From Bathynomus jamesi (lineage: Eukaryota > Arthropoda > Malacostraca > Isopoda > Cirolanidae), in the NCBI GenBank assembly GCA_023014485.1, contig JAJOZX010001859.1, forward strand, positions 619,501 to 683,500: DNA of 64,000 bases. The letters run 5' to 3'. The translations under genes were made by a program, and so were the position numbers. Below, piece after piece: positions 21,497 through 32,855 of this stretch. The notes beneath the pieces were generated by a model. It was not told where the DNA came from. It was given only the letters and a program-made list of their open reading frames with translations, and searched no databases. Each line of letters starts with the position of its first letter. Positions within the stretch are counted from its first letter, which is position 1.

Positions 21497-22495
21497 GAAA
21501 ACAAAGGACACCAAACAGTAACAGACCGGCTGGTCTCTAGGAGGCGGTCTGTTTAAGAAGGAAGGTTAAGAGATATAAGAAAATTCCACAAATTAACTAT
21601 AAGATTTAAGAAAAAATGTTTAGCTTCATTAGAATTAAAATGTTTACCCACTAATTTGAGACCATTACCTCGAGTTCTGTTTACATTTCTGAAAGTGGAA
21701 TATTTTTCAGCGTCGACATTATCAAAACCTTTAATCATTTTAAACACCTGCATTAAATCTCCTCGAATACGACTTTCCACAAGTGAGAATAAATTTAACG
21801 CTTCTAAACGGGCAGCATATGATTTGTTTCGAAGTCTAGAAATCATCTCAGTAGTCAGTAGCTGCACTCTTTTCATTCTCTCTATGCCCTGTCGTAATTA
21901 TGTGGACCAGAACTGAACGCAAGTATTCCAGGTGGAGGAGTACTAAGGAATTATATAATGTTAGCACTGTTTTCTCCGACTTAAATTCAAATGATCTGCC
22001 AATAAATCCTAAGATTTTATTTGCTTTTCTGACCGCTTCGATATATTGCTTCCTCGGTTTAAGAGTGTCAACAACAATAATAGCTAAATCTTTCTCTTGC
22101 GCAACACTCTTCCCTGTATTGTCGCGCATATACTACTTTTCTTTAACATTGTTTCTACCGATATGCAACACACCTTTTGAAAATCGAAATATGTAATATC
22201 TACTGTTTTACTCTCGTCATATATATTTAAATATTATTTAAAAAATCGAGCAGCTTAGTAAGACAAGAACGATTACATCGAAAACCGTGTTGTGAATCTT
22301 TGATTAATTTATTCATTTCGAAGTGATTAACTATTTTGTCCTGAACATCGTCTGCATAAGCTTACCAACTATTGTACTGAAGTCAGACAAATGGGACGAT
22401 AATTTTCGGAAGCGATTTGTCCCCCTTTTTTAAATATTGGCGTAATGTTTGTAAGTTTCCAATCGAACGGAACTTCTCCATACTGTAACGATTTA
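21497..22495 (-). pseudogene. CR1-like LINE copy with internal RT deletion
   Basis: From 5' to 3' on the minus strand: NITPIFKKGG, NYRPICLTS, QHGF-like residues and TYFDFQK. A deletion then removes the catalytic ADD region and joins to QEKDLAIIVVDTLKPRKQ, NKILGFIGRSFEFKSEKTVL, ISRLRNKSYAARLEALNLFS and GDLMQVFKMIKGFDNVD. A hairpin-capable 3' tail (CAGACCGCC...GGTCTG, 21510-21553) follows the stop and recurs at 52306-52400. Confidence 0.85.
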
Positions 22496-22504
22496 TTAAA
22501 CATA

Positions 22505-22897
22505 CAAGGTGTCCCAGAAGACTGGACTCATAGGGAAAATAGACATTAATTTTTAAAGTGAAACAAACACATCTCTAATGTCAGTTTTACATATTTCAGG
22601 AAACAAAATACCCTCATGGCTCAGTATACCAATCAAGAGAAGGTGGAACTGGTATTGCTACATGCTTCCGGAAAAAGCCAGAGGGAGGCATGTTCGTGAA
22701 ATAACTGACCTGCCTCCCTCTGGCTTTTTCCGGAAACATATAGCAATACCAGTTCCATCTTCTCTTGATTGGTATACTGAGCCATCAGGGTATTTTCTTT
22801 CCTGAAATATGTAAAACTGACATTAGAAGTGTGTTTGTTTCACTTTAAAAATATAATGTCTATTTTCCCTATAAGTCCAGACTTCTGGGACACCCTG
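22505..22897. mobile_element. Palindromic MITE, mariner-type, copy 1
   Basis: 393 bp between TA duplications, and almost the whole element is one inverted repeat. The left arm starts CAAGGTGTCCCAGAAGACTG, and the right arm complement starts CAGGGTGTCCCAGAAGTCTG. Arms meet at a central loop with ATGTTCGTGAAATAACTGACC flanked by GAGGGAGGC. A second copy is at 51477-51871 in the opposite orientation. The transcript would fold into a hairpin of about 180 bp. Confidence 0.92.
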
Positions 22898-22959
22898 TAT
22901 ATGTGAGAAGAGAGACTATTGCGCAATTCATTTATTTAAGTACCCTAGGGTAGAACTTA

Positions 22960-23880
22960 TCTAGTCCTAGAATGTTGAGAGTGACTGTTGAGAGGAACAC
23001 TTTGTGAAGCCGGTGGAAAAGGGAAGGGTGGAATTATCGGCATAGGAGTGGATAGAACAGAGAGTACGACTTAAAAGATGATTAATAAATAAAAGGAAGA
23101 GAGTGTGTGACAGGGCAGAGTCCTGAGGAACACCACTATTAATAACTTTAGGAGAAGAACAGTGATCATCTACAACCGCAGCTATAGAACGGCCAGGAAG
23201 GAAATAAAACATGAAGGCACAGATAGGAGGATAGAAACCGAAGGAGGGCAGTTTCGAAATTAAAGAGTTGTGCCAGACGCTATCAAAAGCTTTTGATATG
23301 TCTAGTCCTAGAACAATAGCAAAGGTTTCGCCGAAATCTAGAAAGGAGGATGACCAAGAGTCAGAGAAATATGCAAAAAGATCGCCAGTAGAGGGTCCCT
23401 TTCAGCACCCATATTGACGATCTGAAATAAGATTGCGAGTAGAGAGTTGTTTAAGAATCTTCCTATCAAGGATAGATTCAGAAACTTTAGAAAGGCAAGA
23501 AATCAAGACAATTGGACGATGGTGGGAGGGTTGAGAGCGGTCACCCTTCTTTGGGACAGGCCGAATGAAAGCGAACTTCCAGTAGGAAGGAAAAGTGCCA
23601 GCCAGATGAAAGACAAAGACGAAAGTGTTTGCCTTGGCAGGGTGTCAGCACAGATACACAGTTCTTGAGGACAATGGGAGTTACAAGAATAAGATGAAGC
23701 GTCAAAGACCTTTCGGTCCATTCGGGGAAGTTCCTGTTATTAAACTTGATAATTTTTTAATTATTCTAGCAGTCGTAGAAAACTGGATAGAAACGCATAA
23801 GGCTCTCTCTTCACCTTCCGCTCCCTCCCCACCAGAGGCGAGTGAGGAAAGAGCTTGAAGAAAATAACTTGACCCTGGAA
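22960..23880 (-). pseudogene. LINE reverse transcriptase core (Jockey-superfamily type)
   Basis: Reading the minus strand: KFAFIRPVPKKGDRSQPS, RPIVLISCLSKVSESILDRK, VLGLDISKAFDSVWH (first Asp), KLPSFGFYPPI, FLPGRSIAAVVDD, VINSGVPQDSALSHTLF (PQGS as PQDS) and IHSYADNSTLPF (YADD as YADN). Changes in both catalytic boxes and several frameshifts mark it as dead. Same element as 21116-21480. Confidence 0.85.
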
Positions 23881-24335
23881 AAGTAACCAGGAAAATTTTA
23901 CAGGAAAAAGGAGAATATATAACCTAGCTCTACAATTACGCTATGCACACATAGAAACCGTCCACTAGATAGCACCGTTGTATAAACTAATGTAAGAGTA
24001 TATTTGTGATGATCGTATATAAACTACTTGGTATCGTCGCAAAACCCTCTAACATATGGTTTTGATGTTATACAAAATATTTACAGCTCTATTTACCTAG
24101 ATATCGTGCCTACACAGACCCATGGTCCACTGCAGGCTAGCCCCAAAAGAATTAAAAGAAAGGTAAAGGTAAAACTCTCTATGTCTACACCTATATACAC
24201 GCAAAGCTTCTATAGAAAACAGGTTGAAACAGGAATTAAACGAAAATCAGATTTTCCATTTGCCATTACCCGTCACGTGCACCCAGCCACACAAGCGAAA
24301 GAAGAGAAAAAGTAAATAACTTTGAATGTCGCCGA
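23881..24335. other. No recognisable feature
   Basis: Mixed-composition DNA with only short ORFs. No domain or terminal repeat seen. Confidence 0.5.
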
Positions 24336-24339
24336 GTTT

Positions 24340-24435
24340 TAACTTTGGAGGGACTCCATCAGAACCTCACGCCTTCCAGGAGAGATCGACCGCAGTTCGA
24401 TCCTGATACGTCGTTCAAAACCATCAAAAGGTATT
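24340..24435 (+). repeat. SINE 3' tail fragment
   Basis: Contains GACCGCAGTTCGATCCTGAT and a TCGTTCAAAACC end. This is the same tail as in the SINE at 24463-24670 and, inverted, at 33866-33955. Confidence 0.6.
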
Positions 24436-24462
24436 AAAAAGCAGGTAAGGTAAGGTTATACT

Positions 24463-24692
24463 TCGGTGGTGTAGTGGTTAGTATTGCTGCCTACGAATCT
24501 ATCAACCCGGTTTCGATTTTCCGCGAGGGCAGCCGGCGTGCAGCTCATCTAGCTGTTTATCCTTCCATTTGTTGGTTGATAAACAGGTACCATAAAAGTC
24601 CCTCAAAATGATGGAGGATACTGCAGTGGGGTCGAACACAGTTTGATCCTAGACATTTGTTCAAACCCATATATATATATATATATATATAT
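24463..24692 (+). repeat. tRNA-derived SINE with (TA)n tail
   Basis: The head reads TCGGTGGTGTAGTGGTTAGT, close to the A-box region of a Glu/Gly-type tRNA. A B-box-like GGTTTCGATTTTC is at 24509-24521. The body carries GATACTGCAGTGGGGT and TTTGATCCTAGACATTTG, and the element ends in TCAAACCC followed by a TA microsatellite. Head, body and simple tail in order define a SINE. B-box changes suggest it is old. Confidence 0.8.
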
Positions 24693-24696
24693 AATC

Positions 24697-24850
24697 AGAC
24701 ATGGGGCAAAGGTCTGGCCTCGGCCTCGGGCATATTTTGTAGGCTTCAGCCTCGGACCTCAAAAGTGGCCTAGGCCTCGAGGCCAGCTGAAAAGTGGAAA
24801 GGCCTCGTGACTTTCGTGAGGCCTTAGGGAATCCTGATTTATTTTGTTCT
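24697..24850. repeat. GGCCTC-rich terminal region, left
   Basis: Multiple GGCCTCG/CGAGGCC units in GC-rich DNA follow the end CATGGGGCAAAGGTCTGGCC. The complement of 29384-29512 begins CATGGGGAAGAGGCCTGGCC and has the same units. The pair looks like the terminal and subterminal repeats of one hAT-type element of about 4.8 kb, or of two separate short copies. Confidence 0.6.
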
Positions 24851-25534
24851 GTAATTTTCAACCCCCGGTAGCATTGGGGTGGATATTCTTCAGGTGAGGA
24901 TCATGACCTGACAGGTGACCGTATGTGGCGGCATACTTTAATAAATATTATTCAGACAGGTGACTAGTCAGGCGGCAATCTTTGATAAATACTATTCAGT
25001 TTGGTGACCAACGGATTAGTGACAGGTCACTGTGACGTTAGGTACATAAATATTATATATGTCGTGGTATATAAATCTTATTCAGTCAGTCAGCAGTAGA
25101 CCAATTGACTTAATGTAGCAAAACTAGTGTAAAGCAATCTATCAGTTGGCTATCAGTTGAACTGAGCTCATATAATGTGTTTGTGTTATTTATGTGTATA
25201 AACTATTGTACTGTATCTATTTCTATAACAAAAAATAGGCCAAACTAGAGAAGAATACCACTTGGTATACTGATAACTAGCGTCGATAATTTTGTTTTTC
25301 ACCCGTCGTAAATTGTAACATACAGCATAAACTTTTAAATAATATGATTTGAAATGAATATACAGTGTAATATCGGATGCAAACAATAATTTTGCTAATA
25401 TCGGCATTATAACTGAGATACAAATTGGTTATATTGTTTGCAAATAATTTTTTCGGTCTTTTTCATTTACTTTAATGATCTAAAGTATTATACATATAAC
25501 TTTACAATGTCTGATAATGGATAATATCACTGCA

Positions 25535-25650
25535 AATATACTTTTTAATCAAATTACATATATAACATGTTGAAATATCAGGTGCAAATATACTTTTGAA
25601 TCAAATTACATATATAACATGTTGAAATATCAGGTGCAAATATATTCTTA
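25535..25650. repeat. Tandem duplication, about 59 bp x 2
   Basis: CAAATATACTTTTTAATC and CAAATATACTTTTGAATC each head an identical AAATTACATATATAACATG plus TTGAAATATCAGGTG. A third partial unit follows at 25635. Confidence 0.85.
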
Positions 25651-26029
25651 ATATTATCATTATTATATTATTATCAGATATATAATTATATAGTAATGAC
25701 ATGATATAAGCTTCATACCTATAGGCCTACCATACATCAGGAAAATCTTTCACATACAGTACAAGCTACAATTACATTAATGATCTTTGATAGACTTCAA
25801 GACCACAATTTCTTATTGTCAAGATACATAAAAATACAAAACAAAAAATAAGGCATCTCCAAATGTAGCTCTGTTTGCAATGCTCACTAGAGTCGCTAAT
25901 AACCCATTAACGTCAAGATTGTTGAAACTTTTTTTCTTAATAATCTGTCTTTAAATCATTCAACATTAACATTTTGAATGAAATGATGCTCATTTTTTTC
26001 ATTTCTCTTACAAAAATTAAACTTTGAAA

Positions 26030-27410
26030 TTTGGTCCTTTTTCTAGGACCATGGTCAGTTGGACCTCAATTTTTATTATTTATAAACTTTTGCTATAGTG
26101 ACATTTTACCAAGAATCCCCAATTAAAATAAGTATAAAACATTGATCAATAAAAGAAATACTGGAAAGAACTTTTATTTTACTTCTTACAGCATTCATTT
26201 GAATGCCACTTGGCATAACATTCGCCAATATGCAGACCAACATCACATTTCATGTATTGCTTACTAACTTTCTTCTTGCAAAATGTACACTTTCTCTGTT
26301 TCCCTCCTTCAGTTCTATCAAGCGTGTGCCCGAGTGGTGAAAATCTTACTTCAGGCACAACCTTTGAACAGTACTTCTTCGGGCGTCCAGAGTGTTTCGG
26401 ATCAGAAGCAGACTGAAGCTGTAAATAGGCCCTAGTAATGGACCGCTTAAAATCTAACAAAAACAGTGGTTCTTCACTGACCATGATGTGCAAAACCCAT
26501 GCATTTATTACTGCAATGTCAAGACAGTTTGTGAACAAGCTGAAATACCACTTCTTAGACCTAATGCCAATACGGTATTTCTGAATCAACCAATCAAGAT
26601 GATCGACTCCTCCCATGAATTTATTATATTGCGCAATGAGCTGTGGCTGGGGTACACTTATCTCTTTTCATTTAGCGCTAAACCATCTTTTGGCAGTTCC
26701 AAGAGGGTTGATCCTTTGGTGGTTTATACCCATTGTAACCATGCTGTTATCATGTCATTTGACAAATAAAATTTCCTCTTTTTCATCAAATCTATAGTCA
26801 AACGCTCCACGTTCTTCCTTTCTCATGACATTCTCATCTGTCAGAGGACATTTGCCTGTCTGATTTACGTGCGTAGTTCCAGTGACTCTGATTCCCAAGC
26901 ACCTCATATGCATTAACATCTTGTAACTCATGAAAAAGTTATCAATATATATTTCATGATCTGGATTTTGCACGTGTTGAGTCATAGCTAAAACGACCTT
27001 TGCACCTAGACTGTCACAAAACTCTTCCTGGACGGACCATTTCAATTTTCCTTAATACAAATCCCTCTGATAACAGTATCCACTTGTTCCACAACACATC
27101 ACTCATTGCTTGAAGCCGAACCGAATTGGTTTTCCTCTGATGAACTGCTTGAGAGAACTTCTTTCATAGTACCTTACCTGGCTACTATGAAGGTCAAATG
27201 CTATATAGCACCCGATACTATTTAATTATGTTATTTTTTTGTTAAAAGACGTTGTTTCATACATATAAAGTTCAATTCTATTACTGTGATTTGCTGTAAC
27301 TCTAAAGTTTGCCACCAAGTATCAATTTTCTATGACTTATAGCAATCAAAGAAAAGGGAAACTTTAGCTATACTCTGCCCATGGTTCTTTTTTTAGGACC
27401 AAAGTTCTAA
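26030..27410 (-). mobile_element. piggyBac-like element, internally deleted
   Basis: An inverted pair lies outside the coding remnants: TTTGGTCCTTTTTCTAGGAC at 26033, and TTTGGTCCTAAAAAAAGAAC as the complement of the right side near 27405, both followed by CATGG. They are probably subterminal. Candidate TTAA targets lie further out (CATTAACGTCAAG at 25908 and the complement CATTAACTTTGAT at 27463), which would make an element of about 1.56 kb. The exact ends are uncertain. Confidence 0.65.
26179..27170 (-). pseudogene. piggyBac transposase remnant
   Basis: The N-terminal acidic start MKEVLSSSSSEENQFGS (about 27170-27110) is followed by a deletion, then IYIDNFFMSYKML (catalytic Asp), GIRVTGTTHVNQTGKCPL, and after a frameshift near 26755 MGGVDHLDWLIQKYRIGIRS (next Asp), KKWYFSLFTNCLDIAVINAW, and a C-terminal CTFCKKK...CDVGLHIGEC cysteine-rich finger. 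This is the second half of a DDE_Tnp_1_7 domain plus the terminal zinc finger. The loss of the first Asp region and the frameshift make it non-functional. Confidence 0.9.
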
Positions 27411-27788
27411 AAACTGTAATAACTGACATATTTATATTTTTTTATTTAGATTGATTTCATATCAAAGTTAATGCACTAAACAACATGTGTTATGAATATA
27501 AAGTAAATGGGGTAAAATTTCATGATAAAATTAATATTACAATTTGAGAAAAAATGAAACGGAGCTTACCAGTAAGATTTTCTTTGTTTATGAATTGTGA
27601 TGTTCAGGATTTCCAACCTCACCAAAGAAGGTGTTAAAATTATTAAGACACTCAAAACTATGCTATCAATAAAAATTTTCTGAAAATAGTTATATATTAT
27701 AATAAATAGAGGTAAAATATTGTGAAGTCCTTAAATAAGGACTATAGCCAGTAATGGATAACACTGAACAACAAATTTTGACTTTTAT

Positions 27789-28307
27789 TGTCTGCTGGGC
27801 AACCGCACACCAAATGGGAGGTTCGCACCCGCACTTCCGCACCGCACTTTAGCCTCTTCCGCACCCGCACGTCCGCACACCTCTCAGTTTTCGCACTTCC
27901 GCACAACCGCACCCGCACCCGCACCCTACTTACATATATAAAGTTTTATCGCAAGGAAATATATAAGTTTCCATTAATATATTAATACTTTTATAAACTT
28001 TTATTTAATATTTAATTCTGAAAATAAAGTTTTAATACAATAAAGTCATTTTTTTGTTATGAGAGGTCAGAAAATTACTAGAATACAATATCATTTAATT
28101 TTATTTTATACTAATACTATATTACTTTATTCACAGCTACTCAAATACAAAAGATACAATACAATACCAAATACACATTCCGCACCCGCACCTCCGCACC
28201 TTTTTACCGAGGTGACCGCACACCGCACCTACGCACACCATTTCGCACTTCCGCACAGTGCGAATTTGCGGAGGTGCGGAAGGTGTGCGGAACTTGCCCA
28301 GCACTGA
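27789..28307. mobile_element. hAT-type non-autonomous element with CCGCAC arrays
   Basis: Ends: CTGCTGGGCAACCGCACACC on the left and CAGTGCTGGGCAAGTTCCGC as the complement of the right. Each end carries 8-12 CCGCAC/GCACTTCCGC units, with AT-rich DNA between. Dense subterminal hexamers are a known trait of hAT elements, where they bind the transposase zinc finger. There is no ORF. The target duplication is not clear. Confidence 0.7.
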
Positions 28308-28654
28308 ATTTGTCTCAGCAACAAACAAAGCTGGTCTATATGAAGTCGACGCTGCTCATTCCGAAAAAGTTATTCATTTTGGTGTATCACGCATAGTTTC
28401 CATGAAATCTTAAAAAATATTATACAATAATTGTATATTGTATATAATATGTATAATATGTGTAATATTGTATATTGGGTATAATTAATTAAATATTACA
28501 CAAAATATAAAAAAATATTAACATCACACATACTATAAGAGTAGCAATACACACGACGTAATAAGACAAATATCACACACGGTCAGAGTTGCGAGATAAT
28601 AAAATAAATGAACAGCTTTTCTACAAAAATTGAATATTTTTTCCAAAACAAAAG

Positions 28655-28765
28655 AATGGAAATTTCTCAAAAACTATACGTGATAGGAAAATAATAAGAC
28701 GATTTTTGTAATCAGCGTTAAAAACTCTATAATAATGACAACGTTCCCTGAGACAAAATCATTAC
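28655..28765 (+). repeat. Solo subterminal motif of the unassigned transposon family
   Basis: AAACTATACGTGATAGG at 28672, then ATTTTTGTAATCAGCG, closely matches the right subterminal region of copy 1 (AACCATACGTGATAGG at 10272 and ATTTTTGAGATCAGCG). No coding remnant is nearby, so this is a decayed or non-autonomous relative. Confidence 0.6.
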
Positions 28766-29383
28766 TGAATAGTGTAATTGTAGCCATTCAGAAATTATAC
28801 GATCAACACTCAGTGAGTTAGTACAATCTTGAAATATTTTGTTAGATCATCTTCACATCATAACTTTCCATATTATCAAAATACTTGAAATATTGCGGGT
28901 ATATTAAAATGAGAAATAAGAACTACATGAAATGAGATATAAAAAGTTATTGGGCTAATGTATGGTGCCCAGGAAATCTTGTTCTGGCAACTGTGTCTGA
29001 CTGTGTGACCCGGCAAGTGTAAACACACAGCGTGTCGGTGTTGTGGAGTGGCTGTGTGTGATAGATGAACGTGCTTAATGCTTAATAATTCCCTTTTATT
29101 AGGTAAGTGAAGTGAGCTATGTCTTTGTTTATTAATTTTCAGTAGAATCTGCTTTTCCATATGGATTTCAAAAAAAGAAGAGATACAGGCTAGTGTGAGG
29201 CTATGGTAGGTTACCTTTGGAAGAGCTTTAGGCCTAGGCAAGGCTAGATTGTTGAGACTTCCCAAAGCATGGAGGAGCTTATTCGTAAAAGATTTCGAAG
29301 TGAGTATCTGCAGCCAGAGGTGCAGATACCGTAGTCGTTATTTGCATCCGAATATCACGCCTCTGGGTGCAAATAGCTTCAGC
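28766..29383. other. No recognisable gene
   Basis: AT-rich DNA with TAGGCCTAGGC-type stretches near 29228. No domain or repeat boundary found. Confidence 0.45.
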
Positions 29384-29512
29384 CTAACAACCTTAAGACC
29401 TCGTGAGGCCTCCCCTAAAAAGGCCTCAGCCTCGAGGCCTTTGAATTTTAAATGTATGTCCTCGGCCTCGGCTTCGAGGCCTGAGGCCAGGCCTCTTCCC
29501 CATGCTTGATAT
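29384..29512. repeat. GGCCTC-rich terminal region, right
   Basis: Inverted partner of 24697-24850: GAGGCC units ending in GGCCTCTTCCCCATGCTTG. The two ends bracket the piggyBac remnant, the CCGCAC element and the solo subterminal motif. Confidence 0.6.
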
Positions 29513-29518
29513 ACATAG

Positions 29519-29601
<83 letters not shown>
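29519..29601. repeat. (TA)n microsatellite, about 41 units
   Basis: Uninterrupted TA, the longest pure tract in the window. It lies between the GGCCTC end and the candidate LTR. Confidence 0.97.
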
Positions 29602-29607
<6 letters not shown>

Positions 29608-30945
29608 AACAGACAAAGAGACAGACAGAGAAGCAGACTACTTGTAGAGGGCAGACAAGAAATAGACAAACAAATTCCTTCTTCCACGCCGTGCGTAGAC
29701 ATCTTAGAATCATATGGAAGCGAAAGACACAAGTGGTGTTCAAGGAATCTGAAACAATAAGGACGCCTGTCTTTTCCAAAAAGGCCCGCGAAAGCTAGCA
29801 TCTTAGCAGCAATAGGACGCTTGTGGCTTCCCAGAAAGACCCGCGAAACTTGGCGTCCTAAGAGCCTATAAAAGCGAGAGCTCACTGAAACTCTCCCGCA
29901 CTCACTCCTCTCAGCAGTTTTCACTTCCCGTCTTGTTCGTCACGTCTCACTCTCAGCCCTCGTCAGCAGCAACCCTCGTCAATCCACCCACTCTCCGGCC
30001 TTCGCAGGGGAGCGGCCTGCTGTTCCTTCAAGGCTCCGGTCTATCATCAAGTAAGGCCTTCTACAGACCGCCTGCAGAAGCAATCCTTCGAAACCCAGCG
30101 CCGTTCGACTTCAGCCGGCCTCAGTCCCTCAAGCAACATCTCAACACTACACGAAGCGAATCAACACTTGAGGCGACATCCTTCTGACCCTGGTTTAACT
30201 CATCCTTCACCTCAAATCGATCGGTGCCCGTTCAACAAGCTTCAATAGGCCCCGCTACCGGTCTCAAGGTCATCGTTGACGTGCGAAATACAGGACGGTC
30301 AACTTTACCTCGGGCCTACAGTCTACAAGGTCAACCTTCAAGTATCTCTTCCATTTCCAGAGGTATTTCAACATTGTCGTTAAGCTCTCTGTGCCTCATT
30401 CTTAAGCAATTCTCGTGAAGCCTACACAGTGTAATCGCAGAACCGCGTTTTAACCTATACCTAAAAGTGTTTCAATACCGTTCAAACTAACTTTCTCGTT
30501 AGCATTGCAGTAGGCCTATTTCAAGTGTCATTCCAATACCGTAATTTTGTATCACACTGTTATTCTTTCATGTAATCCATTTTTCTTTGCATCCGTTTGT
30601 TTATGTGATTTTTTAAGCATTTCATTCTTGACGACCTAATCCATTTACCGTACCGACCGTCACTGCATTAGTTCTATTATCATTAGGCTACATCATTTAT
30701 TCTATGTTCCATTTTTGCATATCATTAGCCTACCTAAATTAGTGTATTACTTAACAATTAATCTGTATAACCATTTCCTTATTTGCTAATCATATAATTG
30801 TTAATCACCGTAAATACCTTCATTGCCATGTTAATCACTGTGAATAAATAACTGATTTATTTTCTTAATTGAACACAAAACAACAAGGTGATTTTTCTAA
30901 CCTTATTAATATTATTTCCTTGGGTATAATCCACGCTGGTGACCT
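29602..30945 (+). repeat. Candidate solo LTR of a Gypsy-like element
   Basis: Starts TGTAGTGAACAG. A TATA box in context GCCTATAAAAGCGAGAGCTC lies at about 29868, followed by a pyrimidine- and CT-rich leader with C-rich stretches. An AATAAATAA signal lies at about 30842, and a GCTGGTGACCTCGAA stretch near 30940 resembles the primer-binding leader GGTGACC found just after LTRs in many invertebrate Gypsy elements. No second LTR or gag-pol is present. The exact 3' end is unknown. Confidence 0.4.
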
Positions 30946-31399
30946 CGAATATTTCGTATCATTTCATTTAGTAATTATAGTAGGCCTACTTCATTAGCCA
31001 CATCAAACCGGTTGATACTTGGCCTACTATATTTAAATGCACCTTTAATAGAATGAAAATCCAATTCAAATAACGATATTTGTACAGAATATACGCTGAC
31101 AAAAACTATACGACAACCTTTAATTCACATTGATCAGAATCTTCAAAACACTGTGGTCACAACAATTCAAAGCAAATTGTACATGAGCAGCGAATATTAA
31201 GTATTGCAGTAGCGAATCCCTCACATTTAACATAAAAATATAATTGATGAAACGTTGTAATATTTTCAATGTTACTGAAATCATTTTTTTTCCGCTTTAC
31301 AAATCCATTAACCTTTAAATTACTTTCTGTACTGTAAAATAAAGATTTACCAGGATCAACTGTTCTGTTTAAATAAAATTATTATAATTCCAGTTGAGG

Positions 31400-32373
31400 A
31401 CCGCCATAGAATTGTGTTTCTGTATAAAAAAGGGAAAAACACTGTGTGAAATAGTTCACATCGCTCGATTTTCAAGGTGTGGTATCCGAAGCATTATCGA
31501 CAAGTACAGCACAGAGAGAGACATCCGTAACTGACAAACCCAGGACTGGAAGACTCAAAAAGCTATCTAACAAAAGATACCTGAAGATTATTATTTTTAA
31601 GGAGTAGAAAGAGGACAAATTTTGGATTAGCAACAGAATTGGCAGAAGGCTTGGGTGTCGTTGCCCATCCATTAAGAGTACGAAGGTCACTTTTGAAATC
31701 AGGACTTTATAAGGATGTGTTGCGTTGCAGTAAGAGAAGCTCTATGCTAAAATGCTAAAATCTGCACACGAACACAAAAATTGGACGCTTGGAAGTGAAA
31801 GTAATTTAAGTGCATTTCTTTATTGATATTTGCCTTTTGTCAAAAAGTGACTCAGGTACTTGAATTCGCACTCTGTACGCCGAATGCGTGCCCCCGAAGT
31901 GACTCAAACGAATCAAAGTGGCTTAAATCTCACTTTGTGGGAAGACAACCGTGATCAGAGAGAGGCAACTCAAGTACTTGAATCATTTCTTGAGTTTTGG
32001 CATTCTGAATGCATTTGAATCGCTTCTACTTCTAAGCGTCCATTTAGACGATGGAGCAATGGTCAAAGGTGCTTTGGACGGACGAGTCAAAGTTTCAATT
32101 ATTTCATATAATTGAAGACAGTATGTGAGACAACGAACAACTGAAACCTATAAAGAGTCTTGCTTGAAGGAGGAGGTTGAATTCCAGTTTCGGTGTGCAT
32201 CTCCTCAAGTGGTGTTAGAAAATTGCTGAAACGCTGCTAGGTACAATCAGATTTTGATCCACCATGCAAGATAATGATCCAAAGCACACAGCTGGAATAA
32301 TTAAAACCTGTTTGCAAACGAAAGAAGCTGGAGTCCTTCAACGCATGGTATGGCTCCCTCAAAACCCAGATCT

Positions 32374-32385
<12 letters not shown>
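31400..32385 (+). pseudogene. Tc1-like transposase remnant (DD34E type)
   Basis: HTH part: IVHIARFSRCGIRSIIDKYS, and GLGVVAHPLRVRRSLLKSGL across frames near 31650-31720. The catalytic part resumes at 32048 with MEQWSKVLWTDESKFQLF (first Asp) and MQDNDPKHTAGIIKTCL (second Asp), then RMVWLPQNPDLN. The sequence ends exactly there in a TA microsatellite, so the Glu region is lost. A 261-bp MITE lies between the two halves. A TGG to TAG change precedes ACGATGGAG. Inactive. Confidence 0.85.
31782..32042. mobile_element. MITE inside the Tc1 remnant
   Basis: Terminal inverted repeats: TGGACGCTTGGAAGTGAAAG at the left, and TGGACGCTTAGAAGTAGAAG as the complement of the right. The element separates EHKN from TMEQWSK in the Tc1 transposase. 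The interior has GACTCA/TGAGT-type short repeats (for example AAGTGACTCA twice). No ORF; target duplication unclear. Confidence 0.75.

Positions 32386-32423
<38 letters not shown>
32377..32423. repeat. (TA)n microsatellite
   Basis: About 23 TA units replacing the 3' part of the Tc1 gene. Confidence 0.95.
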
Positions 32424-32427
<4 letters not shown>

Positions 32428-32855
32428 GATGTTGCATTGGTCATGGTGAGTTTTTTCAGGATTTCAGGATTTTTGGGAGTTCATCTCCTAGCATTGCTCA
32501 CAGAATGCACAAAGTTTCACTTATTCACTTCAGGTTAATGGAATTGTACAAACCATTGACATCGACTGTCTATATGTCTGTTGTACCATCAGTGTTAAAC
32601 CTTTTCTTCGTATACAGTCTAAAATGGAAAGAAATTATCTGATATTTTAATCATGAAACTATCCACAAAATTTTAATGGAGGCAGAAATCAGTTAGTTAT
32701 GACATTTAACGTAGTCATAATTATTTTTGGAGAGTGGAAATGCATTGTTCATAATTATATTTATAGAGGCAACAAACGCGGATTCACACTGGTTTGGAAC
32801 GTTTTGCACAAAATGGTCAGAATTTGCAAAGTATGCAGCTTTCAGGTTTGCTTAA

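Noticed and set aside
24028..24315. 95-codon ORF as a host gene
   Set aside because: No recognisable motif, no conserved neighbours, ordinary chance length in this composition.
24463..24521. True tRNA-Glu/Gly gene
   Set aside because: The B-box is altered, acceptor stem halves do not pair by eye, and a SINE body and tail follow.
29502..29924. Long Tyr-Ile repeat proteins on both strands
   Set aside because: They are six-frame translations of the TA microsatellite; the same holds at 3-216, 32264-32449 and 33887-34164.
29933..30418. Coding exon of a host gene downstream of a TATA box
   Set aside because: Low-complexity Ser/Pro translation in a leader-like region; better explained as LTR sequence.
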